From Spirodela intermedia (lineage: Eukaryota > Streptophyta > Magnoliopsida > Alismatales > Araceae): DNA of 64,000 nucleotides. Numbering within the stretch: position 1 is the stretch's first letter; each line of letters begins with the position of its first letter. The translations under genes were made by a program, and so were the position numbers. Shown here piece after piece: positions 11,716 through 23,888 of the stretch. Location: positions 3,296,001 through 3,360,000 of the forward strand of contig LR746269.1 in the NCBI GenBank assembly GCA_902729315.2, in the 5' to 3' direction. Under the pieces are notes generated by a model. That model searched no databases. It saw only the letters and a list, made by a program, of their open reading frames with translations, and was not told where the DNA came from.

Positions 11716-11733
11716 TGGTGCTGTTGCCAAGGA
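11716..11733 (+). other. Primer-binding site of element A
   Basis: TGGTGCTGTTGCCAAGGA begins five bases after the LTR. It differs from the complement of the plant tRNA-Asp 3' end used by Athila elements at four positions, all transitions. This is where the tRNA primer would start minus-strand synthesis. Confidence 0.8.
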
Positions 11734-11887
11734 TGTATTGCATAATATTTAGTATTTTTTTATTTTTCTTTTAGAGTACACAAAAAATTAAACTCTTATT
11801 TTAGTTTCTTTTTGCTGATTATTTTTTTAAAAAGAAAAAAGAGAATGAATAAAAACAAGACAAGGACTAGAGCATGGTAGAAGATCC

Positions 11888-13206
11888 TTGCATCCAAGAC
11901 TAGAAAATCCTTTCATTATTTCATTCAAAACTAAAAATTTGAAAGAAGAATTAATTTTGATACATCTTGAAGGAAGTATAGGTCAAAGTGAGAGCAATAT
12001 TATGGCCATAAAAAATCATTATATCTCTTATTTATTTCAAAAAGCATCCAATATTAGAATCTCATTAGCACCTACTGTTAATTTCAAAATAAATCTAAGA
12101 ATTTTTGAAATGCTCCTTAATTTTCATATATTGCCTTTAGAGGAACCTCATCAGCACATAGAAAAATTTTATATGGTCTGTGATTTAGTTAATCTCCCTC
12201 AAGTTACACTAGAAATTATTAAGATGAAATTATTTCCTCATACACTTAGGGACAAAGCTAGTCATTGGCTATCTAGATTAGATATAGAATTAACTAGCTA
12301 GAAAGACATAGAACAGGCCTTTCTTTGAAAATTTAATCCTTTAGGAAAAACTCAAAGTATGAGAAAACATATATGGAGTTTTTCTCAAAGACTAAGAGAA
12401 ACTTTACATAAGACATGGGAAAAATTCAAAGATTTACTTAGAAAGTGTCCTCATCATGCTATATCCAAGTGGCAGCTCAATAGAAATTTTTATGATGGAT
12501 TATTAGAACAACATAAAAATATGGTTGCTTCTATATGTGAAGGAACTTTTATGGAGAAAACCCCTGATGAGATTTACAGTCTTTATGAGAATTTAAATGA
12601 AAATTGTAGAAATCAAGTTTCTTTTGAATTATATGACAGAGATAAGAAGAAAGAAATTTATGAAATGCATCATGATGATGATTCTAATTAAAGAAATGAG
12701 GTTAATTAGATTAATCAAAGATTTAAAAAACTTGATTTACTTATGAACAATATTAGAAAGCCTCTTAACCCTCAATTTAATTCAAATAGTACATGTACTA
12801 TGTATGGTGAAAATAATCATTTTGAATTTCAATATCATTCTAGGCAAGAACAAGTGAAGGTACCCCACGATTTTAATAAAAAAAAGGAATATTTTTTTAA
12901 TTCTTATAATCTTAATTGGGGGAATAATTTTTCCTGGAGAAACCCATATAATATTCAAAATTCAGAAGCACTTAGAACCAATTCAAATTTTGAGTTTTGT
13001 CTAAAAATAGAAATACAGATTTTAGAAAAATCAATCCTCTCAAATCCAACCTGATGCTATGAAAATAATGCAACAAATGAGCTAAATGATGCAAGAAACT
13101 ATGAATCAAATGATGTTGCACTAAAAATAAATTATAGAGGCTTTTGAGAATAGAAAAGAAGAGGGACAGCCACCTAGTTAGCTAATAGAAAATTCAAGAA
13201 ACTATC
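11888..13206 (+). pseudogene. gag of element A (N-terminal and middle part)
   Basis: One frame, broken by a few stops (for example at 12299-12301, probably from a Trp codon), encodes an Athila-type capsid. Recognisable parts are EEPHQHIEKFYMVCDLVNL, KLFPHTLRDKASHWL, then WEKFKDLLRKCPHH and EKTPDEIYSLYENL. These are the retrotransposon gag capsid motifs, in order. A weak CxMYGENNHFEFQ stretch near 12795 may be a decayed zinc knuckle. Coding is interrupted at 13206 by a solo LTR and gag-like sequence resumes at 14805. The product would form the virus-like particle, but this copy cannot make it. Confidence 0.85.
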
Positions 13207-14804
13207 TGACATGACTTAGTTGTTGTATATTAAATCACACAAATTTAAAATTTATAAAACTAGAAAATATGATTTTTCAGATATTCAGAAGTATTTTTGA
13301 ACAAATATATTAATTTTAATTAAATAAAACTTCCAAAAATAGTAGTAATTTACCAGGTCAATCATAGGATGTAATATAATATCTAGTATTCAGAATTTTT
13401 ATCAAAGAATACTATTTTCTATGAATTTTATACTAGGAAATGAAAAGGAAATATATTTAAAATTCACAAAAAAAAGGAAATAAGGGTGCAGATGTTAGGA
13501 TGACATCAGCACTTGACAAACGTAAATTAGGCGAAAACAGAGTTCTACTCGACAATTCTTACATAAGGGATTACAGATGTTTTAATTGATTATGACTTTT
13601 ATAAAAGTCAAAATAATCGTAATGAAATGAAGTATATCTTGATAAATTTGAAATCAATAAATTATCACTAAATGAAATGAAAATTAAGTTGAAAGTAGGA
13701 AAACAGAGTTTTGACGTCATGGTGGTAATGCATCGGCAATGCATTGGAATCCTGAGCATTCAAGAGGATCGTCGAGCAATGTCCACAGCCTCGAAGGCTC
13801 TCTTTAGACAAAGATGACGTGGGCGATCTGTAGATCTCCTTTCGAAGTCTAGAGATCAATAAAATGAGTCATTGAATCATCTCCGGCGGCTGTCACCCAG
13901 CGAAGCAGAAAAACGGTGACTTTGCAGCTCTCTAAGAGAGAGGAGCTAAATGAGTCGTCAAGGAGCTTCATCCTCAAGTCCGCGCAGCAAGAGGAGGCTC
14001 TTCATCACATCTGGTATGCTCTCAAGAGGTGGTGACTTATCTCCTAACAGATCGTCCCCTTCTTGACGATGGCTTGTTCATTGATCAATCGAAGATGCTT
14101 TACTCGATGGATTCACAATCCTTTTATCACAAATCATTCAGAAATTTTAGTAACAATACTCTGTGAATTGCATTGACGAGATTTTTGCTGATGATCTAGT
14201 GATTCTAGTTGCTTAATCCTTCACCAGCAATCTACAAAAAAGTTGCAATAATCAGATAAAAAAATATGAGTTTTGGCTCTAGGAGGATTCGAACTTGCAT
14301 CGATTGCCCCGTCCTTTCTGGAGAAGGTGATGCGGGTTTCATCCCACATCAGTTGTGTATGAAAGTTTTTGGCAAATATATAGTAATATTACACTTTGTG
14401 ATCAAGTCCCTTTCTCGCGTGTGTACGACCACTCCTTATCCCACAACCGGCTAGCCACCGGTGACGTGGAATGAGAGTGGTGCACATGTGCCCCCATCAG
14501 TTCAAGCCACTTGAGCCCCTACTTGCAGCTCCTACCTGACTGTGCTTCTGACCCCCTTGCAGGCCCAGCTGGCCAGTCGGTCTCCCCTCATTTTGCTTTA
14601 TTTTTATTTTTATTTATTTTCCTTTATTTATCTTAAAAATAAGACTGTAAAAATCATATAAAATCACATAATTACCTAAAAATTCACGTTAATCAACTGA
14701 AAACCACTTTTCACTTTAACACAAATATAAGTCTATTTATCATGAGTTAAGACTAAAACTATATTATTTACTAATTATTAACTCATGATAATGAAGACTT
14801 ATCA
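13207..14804 (-). mobile_element. Solo family A LTR inside element A
   Basis: This 1598-bp inverted LTR has both termini. The flanks read CTATC (13202-13206) and TTGTC (14805-14809). The uninterrupted copy in element B reads TTATC at this point, so both sides look like a TTATC target duplication with one change each. Insertion therefore came after element A and is itself old. Confidence 0.85.
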
Positions 14805-14887
14805 TTGTCCAACAATAAGATTTTTAACAAGGAGAGTCTAGCTAGATAAATTTAAGAAAAAACCCACGAAATGAAAATGTTAGGATA

Positions 14888-15796
14888 GTGAATACATTGA
14901 GTGAGAATATTTTACCTGATCCTTATTTCCAATTATTAGAAGAAATCGATGAGCCATTAAAAGTAAATGAGAATATTAAGGCTAAAAATATAGTAACAAA
15001 AAATTTAAATAAAATCATTTATTGCTCACAATTGATGAATGAATATAGTGAGGATGATGAGGAGAAAGAGCCCTTAGATAAAGAAATAGCAACTAATCAT
15101 AGACGAATCATCCAAATTTTAGTAGAAGGGAGTAAGGACAGAAATGAAGAAAAACATATTTCAAGTGAAGAAAAATCAGTTGATTTGGGAGATGTAGGAG
15201 ATGAAATTAATAAATCTAATCATAATTTTATAGCCATAGATGTTGATAGTGAGGATGATGATGTATATCATATACCAAAATTAAAAGATAGCTCTTGAGA
15301 AGATGAAGAATTTGATGAGTTGAGAAACGAAAAGCTAGAAAAAGAGTTGATTCAACAAATAGGGAAAAACAAAAATAATAAATATAAATATAGAGATTAT
15401 TTCGGAGGAGAAAATTTGAATTTTACTGAATTCATTAGATCTGAGATTAAAGAAGACAATCCTTCAATTCTTCAAAACCCACAGCCCATTAGAATTACTT
15501 CTAAGCTTGAAATATTTCACTCCTCGCAAATTGAACAAATATGTATGGAAGATAAAATGGAGCAGGGGAAAATTATGCATATAAAAGAAGACATTAAGAA
15601 ATGGATGAATGGAAGGATTAGAGAAATCAATTTAGATGAAAAAGTTCTAGGTTAGGTAAGAGCTAATTTGAAAATTATATGGCTTGATCACATTTTATGG
15701 TCTATTAATAGAAAGTATTTATTAATGAATGAGAGCCTTACAAAACAAGATAGAAATGAGGAAAGATTCTTTTCAAAAGAAATATATTCTTTCTAG
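14888..15796 (+). pseudogene. Unrecognised acidic ORF in place of pol (element A)
   Basis: One frame of about 300 codons is broken only by TGA (15296-15298) and TAG (15653-15655). Its first residues (ENILPDPYFQLLEE) match the end of gag in element B, then similarity stops. The rest is rich in Glu, Asp, Lys and Asn, with stretches such as DVDSEDDDVYHIP and a C-terminal WLDHILWSINRKYLL. I see no protease, RT, RNase H, integrase, zinc-finger or membrane signature. It may be captured host sequence, a diverged gag extension or an accessory ORF of a nonautonomous lineage. No function can be assigned. Confidence 0.6.
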
Positions 15797-17505
15797 GAGA
15801 ATTTTGTTAATTTATATTTCGTTTTGGCTGAAAGTATGTCAAGGTATATATATGAAGTATACGAATTTTTGCTAAATCTAAAAAAGAATATCATGAAACT
15901 TACCTTAGGATACAAATATATTTTGATTACCATAGATCCTCTTATCTGATCTAAGAGCTGTCTAGCTAAAGACATTAAATTCAGCGTTGCATGGGAGGCA
16001 ACCCATGGTTTTTATTTCATTTTGTTTGATTTTTTTAAGCTTTGTTTTCTTTGAATTTCACAATACTTATTTCTATATTTATTTTTTTCAAAAAAGTGCA
16101 AGAGGAGGAGTGTAAGATGAAGTGGAAAATTAAAAATGAGGTTGAGGTTATGTCTTTTTGAGCTTTATCATTTATGACAACATGTTTAATGCTTAACTTT
16201 ACATATATGCATCCTTCACTTGAAAATTATATTTTCTGCATATTCTATTTTGATTTTTCTATGTCATAGAGCATAATGTCATTTTTAAGTTGGGGGGTGA
16301 AGTATTCATTATTAATTTATACTGTAGGACGATTAAAAACATGTGTTTTCATTTTATTTTTATTTTTTCATGCTCACTTAGAACAGCAAAAAATCAAAAA
16401 CATCTATTTTCTGGCTTTCTGTTAGGAACAACAAAGTGTCAAAAACAATAGCAAAAAATAGCCTGAAATTTAAAATTCTAGAGAACCTTTTCTGACATTT
16501 TAATTCCCTAGACATATATTACTTAAATTCGAAATTACAATTATAAAGAGGATATTTTTTATTTATTTTTACAAATTTATTTTTGCTAAAGAAAGAACTG
16601 AAAATAAAAATAGAACTATCAAAACTATCTAATTTACAAATTTCTTACTTTAAATTGCATGCATGAAAAATCAAAGCAATTAGATTGATTGATACTAAAA
16701 GATACTAGGAAGATTATTATTGAGTCAAAAGAATGATCTAGTAGCATGAAATGTTGAAATACTCCTTAGATATATGATAGATGACATGAATTTGATTTTA
16801 CAAATTTTCACTTCATGATCTTCATGGATAGTATGTACTTGATGTGAAAATTTGATTGATCATTTGAGTTTAATGGAGATTTTGCACCTAGATCTATAGG
16901 ACTTGTGAGGAGAAATCACTTATTTCAAAAAAAAAGAGGAAGCAATGTGAAAAATTTATGAAGAGTACACATGCAGGGTGTGAGACATCATTCTCATTGT
17001 CGAAAATCGTGCATAAAAAAACACTAGCTGCAAAATAAGTGGATAAAGTGAAAGCCCTGAAAATGAAGAGTACACATGGAGGGTGTGAGACATCATTCTT
17101 ATTGTCAAAATTTATCTATAGGAAAAGCTACTTATCTATTATATATATTTAAAAAAAAAAGAAGGAAAAAATATAGTGCAAACTTCAAAAATCAAGCCAT
17201 AAAAAAGAGAAATGTATGATCAATATTATTCTTGGATGAGTATTGATAATTAGAACATCTTGTAAATATACATGTGAGTGAAGAAGTGATAAAGATGTGA
17301 ATAGAAGAAGTAAAGTCTAGATTGTTATTCTAAGGAGTGCTTAAACATTTAAGTGCTTGACATCATTCTTAAATACTTCATATAAGAATCTAAAGTGTCT
17401 AAAAGTGCATCCTTTTTAATTGTATTTTTTATATATATTGAAATATGATGTTTTAGATTTCTAATTTTTATTTTCGTAATTCTATTGCTAAAAGACTAAC
17501 AATGA
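15797..17505 (+). other. Element A 3' noncoding region
   Basis: The region is AT-rich with no credible gene. It contains a conserved mini-hairpin CATGGGAGGCAACCCATG (15990-16007), also present in element B (52158-52175). It then has two copies of the GAGGGTGTGAGACATCATTCT motif (16973-16993, slightly changed, and 17079-17099). It aligns with 5045-6106 and, inverted, 50632-52295. Long 3' noncoding or env-remnant regions are usual in Athila elements; no env-like frame survives here. Confidence 0.75.
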
Positions 17506-17521
17506 TTTAAGTTTGGGGGTG
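17506..17521 (+). other. Polypurine tract of element A
   Basis: TTTAAGTTTGGGGGTG sits immediately before the 3' LTR, as in element C (6091-6106) and inverted in element B (50617-50631). It is the expected primer site for plus-strand synthesis. Confidence 0.85.
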
Positions 17522-19065
17522 TGATAAGTCTTCATTATCATGAGTTAATAATTAGTAAATAATATAGTGTTAGCCTTAACTCATGATAAATAGACTTATA
17601 TTTATGTTAAAGTGTGAAAAGTAATTTTTAGTTGATTAATGTGAATTTTTGGGTAATTATATAATTTTATACAAATTTATATAATTTTATACAAATTTAT
17701 ATAATTTTTACAATCTTACTTTTGAGATAAATGAAGAAAAAGAAAATAAGATAAAATGGGGGGGGACTCGCTGGCCAGCTGGGCCCGTAAGTAGGTCGGA
17801 AGTGCATTCAAAGAGTAGCCACGAGTAAGGGTTCGAGCGGCTTAGACCGATTGGGGCACATATGCCACTTCTCTTCCACGTCACTAGTGGTCAGCTAGTT
17901 GTGGGGTAAGGAGTGGTCGTACACGCGTGAAAAAAGGATTTGATTGGAAATATAATATTATTATATATTCACTAAAAACTTTCGCGCACAACTGATGTGG
18001 GACTAAATCTACGTCACACCTTTCCTAGAAAGGGTAGGGAACCGGCATAAGTTCGAATCCTCCTAGAGCCAAAAATCATATTTTTAATCTGATTATCACG
18101 ACTTTTCTGCATATCGTTGGTGAAGGATTAAGCAATCATAATCATTGGATCATCGGCAAAAATCTCGTCAATGTGTGTAGAATATTATTATTAAAATTGT
18201 TAAATAATTTACGATAAAAGAATCACGAATCTATCGAGTAAAACATCTCTGAGTGATCAATAAATAAGTCATCGTCGGGAAGAGGACAATCCGTTAGGAG
18301 ACAAGTTACCACCTCCTGAGAGCATATAAAATGCAAATTAAGGATGAAGCTCCTTAACACGTGCCTCACCTCCATCTAGCTCCTCTCCATCAAGTGACAG
18401 TCGTTGAAGAACCGCAAAGTCACTGTTTTTCCACTCCACTAGGTGACAACCATCGGAGACGATTTGATGACCCATTTCATTGATCTCTAAACTTTACAAA
18501 GAGATCTAGAGATTGCCCATGTCATCTTTGTCTAAGGATAACCTTTGAGGCCATAAACACTGCATGACGATCTTCTCGAATGCTCAAGATTCTAGTGCAT
18601 CATCAACGCATTGTCGCCACGATGTCGAAACTCTATTTTTCTACTTTCAACTTAATTTTTATTTTATTTAATGATAATTTAATTAAATTTTATGTAATTG
18701 CTTACGTAAAAATCATCGAACGAAACTTTATTTCCGCCCGATTCATGTTTGATTCACATTCGTCGAGCGTTGACGTCATTCTGACGTCTGCACCCTTATT
18801 TTCCTTTTTTGTAAATTTTAAATATATTTCCTTTTTATTTCTTAGTATAAATTTATAAGAAGTAATAGTCTTTGAGAAAAATTTTGAATAATTATACTAC
18901 ATTCTTGTGATTGATTTGAAATGTTATTGCTATTTTTAGAAGTTTTATTTAATTATAATTTATATATTTTTTCAGAAATACTTATAAATATCTGAAAATT
19001 TGTATTTTCTAGTTTTATAAATTTTAAATTTATGTGATTTACTATACAGTGATTAAGTCACATTA
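17522..19065 (+). repeat. 3' LTR of element A
   Basis: This 1544-bp LTR runs from TGATAAGTC to GTCACATTA. It differs from the 5' LTR by many substitutions, several short deletions and a tandem 20-bp ACAAATTTATATAATTTTAT duplication (about 17650-17710). The element is therefore not recent. The target duplication ATAGA follows at 19066. Confidence 0.88.
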
Positions 19066-19070
19066 ATAGA

Positions 19071-20195
19071 TCATCCCATTTTGCCAAATGTCCATTTTGA
19101 TATTCATCATAGCACTCTACAAATGATTTCTGAATTTCGTGAGTTAACTAATGAGAAACCACATCAACATATTCTTCAATTATTAGCTATGTATGAACTT
19201 ATTCATATTCCTAATATTCCTCAAGATGCACTTAGGTTATGTCTCTTCTCATTTCATTGCATGATAGAGTTAGAGATTGACTCACATCATTACCACATGA
19301 GATCACCGCATTGAAATAAGTAGAGCAAATATTTTTGAGAAAATTTTATCCCATTGGCAAGACTCATGCCATTCGGAAAGACATTTTCTAATTTGCTCAA
19401 AAATTAGGAGAAACATTCTATGAAACTTGAGAAAGATTTAAGGAGCTTCAAAGGAGATGTCCACATTATGGAATTACCAAATGAAAATTAAATCGTGTAT
19501 TTTATGATGGTGTATTTGAACAGCATAAGAATACTATAGATGCCACATGAGTAAGGATAAGGATGAAATTTATAGATTATATAAAATTTGAGTGAGAATT
19601 CACTGAATGTGAATCTTTTGCTTTATATGATCACATCAATAAGAAAACTAAAAGAGGAATGTTTGAGGTTAGAAATCATGATGCATTAGACATTAGAAAT
19701 AAAGTTAGTGAGGTTCATCAAAAGTTGAATGTTTTATATGATCATTTACTACATAAAAAGGAACCTACACACCCAGCACAACATTCATATTCTAGATGTT
19801 CATCATGTGGTAGGGCTGATCATTATGAATCTCAATGTCTCAATTTAGATCAAAAGCATGCACATGCACTTCATGATCACAGGAATCAATCAAATCCTCC
19901 TTGAAAAAATCAAAACAATTATTCAAATTCTCAAAATCATACCATAAATTCTCAATCATTTCTTAGACCTAATCATACATTTAGACCTCATCAACCACAA
20001 TATAATGTTAAGCTCTCTTTTCAGCAAAATACTGATAGTTTCTAACAAGGTACTCATCAGCCACCAGTCCATAATTTTATCTCTTCTTCTTCAAGTTCAG
20101 TCCCTAATTTTGGCCCACAATATCCTAATTCATATCAAAATCAATCTGAAATGAATTTAATTTTGATGCAATAGTTTATGAGACAAATGATGCTA
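19071..20195 (+). pseudogene. Decayed gag of a different Athila-like element (element D)
   Basis: The plus strand encodes a gag related to but clearly different from that of element A. Readable parts are EKPHQHILQLLAMYELIHIP, then after stops RFKELQRRCPHYGI and a perfect CX2CX4HX4C zinc knuckle, CSSCGRADHYESQC (about 19798-19839). The knuckle binds RNA in gag nucleocapsid. Several stops break the frame. Element A's right target duplication ends at 19070, so element A inserted into or next to this older element. Confidence 0.8.
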
Positions 20196-21250
20196 TGATA
20201 AGTCCAAATTTATGGGTTTTTGTGTCATTATTTTAATTCAGACTTAACCAATAATAAATTTTCCACTTAGTTACTCTATATCAGACATAGGGCAAATAAG
20301 GGGTCGATCCATAGGGAGGTAAGAGTTCAATTTCAGATTTTTTTAGTTCTAGAAATGGTAGAAATAGATTTAGAAGTTAGGAATTCACTCTTTGGAAGTA
20401 TTTCAGGATTTTAGAGAGCTTAATAGAATTTTCTGGAATTAACCTGTGTGGAAAATACAGCTAATGATTAGAATTTTATTTTTTAGTATTTGTTTCTAAT
20501 TTTAATTGATTTTTTTTATTTTTATTTTAATTTTATTTAATGGAACAGAACAACAATAAATAATACTAAAATAACTTACCTTGGCGGTTGACGGTCGAGT
20601 TAGAGGAGGGGCTGCGCAGATCTCTCGTGACCGTTTCTGGACTTTACCGAAATTTAGGACTTTCGGTTACGTCCGGAAGGGCAGAGAGAGAGAGAGAGAG
20701 AGCGACGGGTACGCAGCAACCGGTCGCGAGCGCACGGCGGCTGGCGATAGGCGGCGACATGGTCGGCGGACGTGCGGCGGCTGCGATGGGCACGCGGCAG
20801 TGCTCAACGGACGCGCGGCTGCTGGCGATAGGCGGCAGCGGTGCTCGGCGGACGAGAGAGACGAGGAGCTACGAGCACGCAGCGACCGGCAGTGAGCGCA
20901 CAGTGGCTGGCGATAGGCGGTGACAGACGGAGCGACGGGAAACGGCGGAAAGAGACGGAGGCTGCGGGAGAAGGTGGAGAGAGAAGGCGGCTGCAAGAGA
21001 AGACGGAGAGAGAAGGAACTATAGGCGAAAATAGAGGGAAACGTGGAGCAGCTTGAAGGGGCGGAACGAAAGACAGAGCGATGGGAAACAGCAGAAAATG
21101 GGTGCTGATGTTGGTCCTTTGAGCCCTCAAGACTTCTTCCTGTTCTTGGATCCTTATATTCCGCCAGGATCAGGCGTTTTTCACTACAAGAAGGGGAAGA
21201 ACGAGAGTGAACGCTTCAAAATGACTTACATCTATTAGGGTGGATACCCC
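20196..21250 (+). repeat. GC-rich repeat-like block, possible LTR fragment
   Basis: Sequence changes abruptly at TGATAAGTCC (20196), which could be a TG terminus of another LTR. The word GGGGTCGATCCATAGGGAGGTA follows, of the kind often seen in plant retroelements. A GA microsatellite lies at about 20683-20702, followed by degenerate GGCGATAGGCGG-type repeats. Overlapping frames on both strands are Arg/Ala/Gly-rich and look like chance frames. I could not find a matching right terminus or target duplication. Confidence 0.4.
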
Positions 21251-22170
21251 GGATCCTGGAAAATGCCTTGTCCTGCTGGCTAGCCACTGCTAGAGCACGT
21301 CCAGAATAGGGCGGAAAAGAGGGGGTATAATCACTAGAATGCCCTCCTATTATTTATCGACCTTTCTCCATGCCATTTCTTCCTTTTTTCTTCTGATTGG
21401 TTGAGAGCTCTCATACCTACATGTCTCTCAACCATGCAAAGTGAAGCCCATAAGACATGCGCAATAAAGAAAGCTTTCCCAATTGTCCCGTGGAGATTCC
21501 ACATGTGAGGCTAGGATAAAAGGAAAAAAGTTGTCTACGAAATAGCTACCTTCATGGGATAAAAAATTAGAAAAGCAAGCTGGTTGAATTGGATCTACAA
21601 GTCAACTTTTGTACATATAAGCCAAGCATGACAAAGATTCAAAGAACAAAAGTTAGTTTTGAGACAAAGTAAACTAGTGAGAAATGAAAGTATGGAGGTT
21701 CTAACCTCTATCTAATGAAGACTTAGAGATGCCTAAATATGAAATGAGTTAAGTTTTTCTTTAAAATTTGCAAAGTACAAATTCATGATCTTGTAGGTAA
21801 TGATGAAGATGAATGCAACGAAATCATAGCAATGCAATCGTTCCTAATCCATTGCTAAGGGACTAGCAATGAGAGAGGTTGGAGGGTGTGATAGCACATG
21901 AATAATTTGTTGGAATACACATTAACTTAGTTAATTTTACAGCTCTATGAGATTATTAATGTGTTTTTTATGTTGATAAAGATAATTTTTAAATATTTCA
22001 AGATGGAGTAATATGTCAAATATTTCTTAGAATTTTGTAAGAATAGTTTCCTCATACACATGTAATTATCTGATTAAACAAAATTATTTTAGACATCGAA
22101 TATACTTTGTGATTTTTCTAATCAAATTATTTTGCCTTAGGATAGCCACTTCATCAATAATTGTGATACA
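21251..22170. other. Athila-like 3' region with purine tract and another LTR start
   Basis: Just before 21889 the sequence ATTGCTAAGGGACTAGCAAT and then AGAGAGGTTGGAGGGTG (21872-21888) resemble the region and purine tract before the family A LTRs. An LTR of a different sequence would start at 21889 (TGATAGCACATG). It may belong to element D. Its end was not found. The rest is unremarkable. Confidence 0.5.
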
Positions 22171-23190
22171 CCAGCTCAATTGTCACTCGCACGAGTGAGG
22201 AGGTGGCATTTTGGTAGGAGAAAGATCTGATGGCCTAGGAGAGAGCTCATGAGTAGGGAGTCCACTAATCCAACAAAGCATAGCCATGTGAGGGAGGAAA
22301 CTACCCGAACCTTCAGGCAATTTCTTGTGCACACGCGAGAGGCAAACTAGAGAGGAGAGAGAGTGAATATCGCCCTATATGTTTCGAAAAACCAATGTTA
22401 CAAATAGTTTTTGATGAAGGAAGCCTTCGGTGATTCAGCCAGCCCAGAGGGGTTTAGGGTTTTCTAAGCTTTACATCATGTGAATATAGGTGTGTCCATC
22501 TGGGACACCTCATCTCACTTGAATGAGGTCTCTCCCGTTACTTTAAGTGAATGCCTCTTCTTGGTGGAGGTAAGGAAGAAAGAAGAATGACACCAAGTTA
22601 GTTTTGAGATGAAGCAGATTCTATTTAGTTTAGTTTAGGTTAGATTTTAATTAGGAATTAAATAGCAGAAGATACAAACAATTGATTCATCATTCCCCCT
22701 TCTTCTCTCCATCCAATCCATGACCCCACATTTTCTTTCTCATTCCATTCTTCATTAGAATGAACATTAAATAGTAAGCCTCAAATTCTTGAAGAGACGA
22801 CCTGACTCATTGCTATCTATGACTATTTCATGAATCAGATTAAAACATAACTCATAATATTTTTGATTGAGGAGATTAAGGACTAACGACACTTGTAGAA
22901 ATCTAACTCATCACATGCTCAAGTTTCTTCCTTTTGTTTTGCCCACATTCGAATCTTTGTCATCTCTAATTAATAATTGATTATATTTACATTCTAATTC
23001 CCTAAAGAGATGACCTAACTCATCTTGTCTATATTTATTTTGGTGAATCAATATTTAATCGTGAATCTATATCTATATTTTTATTGAGTAGACTGAGGTC
23101 AATTGACACCTCCAATCTAGCCAATCATGAACTACCACGATACTAGATGCGTAAAGCAATCCATTGACGTTTTGCAAATCTAATGCCACT
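22171..23190. other. No gene recognised
   Basis: This is mixed AT-rich sequence without a credible coding frame, RNA gene or family A or Z repeat. Parts may be decayed retroelement noncoding sequence. Confidence 0.4.
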
Positions 23191-23760
23191 CAGAACACAC
23201 GTGACTTTGAAGGATGATCTGACAACTAAAGAGTCATCATGGTACCAGAAACTTAAGTTCCCAATTGACAGTGATTTATGAGGGGTTGATCCTACGTCAC
23301 TTAGCACACCACATGAGCAAGCTCATTTGATCTAGCAATTCTCAAAGTGTCACGATACTGGGAACTTAAGCTCTTACATGTATCACTATTAGGGATATAA
23401 AGACAATAATTGATTATTATCTAAAAAAATAGATGTTATCAATTATCTTTAAAATCCCAATGGCTGATGTAAAAATGACAATTAATTTCCTCTCTTTTTG
23501 TGCGATCAATGCCTCTAGCAATTGACAAAGCTCATTTCTTCCTTCCCCAACTGCACTAAAAGCCTCCAACAAGTGGTTAGCTCTTCTCTTCTCCCTTCAA
23601 ACGACGGTGACAATGTGGTCGACCCCTCTTTTGGTGGATTTCTCAAATAAGTAGCGTAACGCTTCCAGATGATACTTTTGCGAGTTCTAACGTAGTGTAA
23701 CATGTTCGGACGAAATCAAGCTGCAACACTAGTGTCTCCAATTGTCCAAGAGGTAGTCTA
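23191..23760 (+). repeat. Dispersed repeat R3, copy 1
   Basis: This stretch is similar to 44390-44830, sharing words such as TTATCAATTATCTTTAAAATCC and the CT-rich, TGGTGATA-type run before GATGGATC. Its right end (GTCTCCAATTGTC) recurs near 46027. It is a moderately old dispersed repeat of unknown class that lies next to the receptor pseudogene. Confidence 0.6.
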
Positions 23761-23888
23761 AATTCAGGCAACAATTTATTTTCTACTTTCAACATTTACT
23801 TACCTCTTTTTGTCATTTATTTACATCTTATGGCATAATGCGTTGGTCAAAGGGGATTTCTTGTTCATTCGACATTTGTGCATCGTAC

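Larger units (their letters stand above)
10122..19065 (+). mobile_element. Element A: two-LTR Athila-like retrotransposon lacking pol
   Basis: This is a complete insertion unit. It has a 5' LTR (10122-11710), tRNA-Asp-type primer site, gag, an unrecognised ORF, a noncoding 3' region, a purine tract (17506-17521) and a 3' LTR (17522-19065). The 5-bp target duplication ATAGA lies at 10117-10121 and 19066-19070. No RT, RNase H or integrase motif is found between gag and the 3' region, so it would need pol from a relative. A minus-strand solo LTR (13207-14804) has inserted into it. Stops in gag and transitions in the primer site show that it is old. Confidence 0.9.

Noticed and set aside
20196-20300. 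TGATAAGTCC at 20196 as a new LTR start
   Set aside because: No matching CA end or repeat of the flanking TGCTA at a proper terminus was found; kept only as a possible fragment.
20581-21130. Overlapping 70-110-codon frames on both strands
   Set aside because: They are composed of GAGAGA microsatellite and GGCGATAGGCGG-type repeats, with no domain and no preferred frame.
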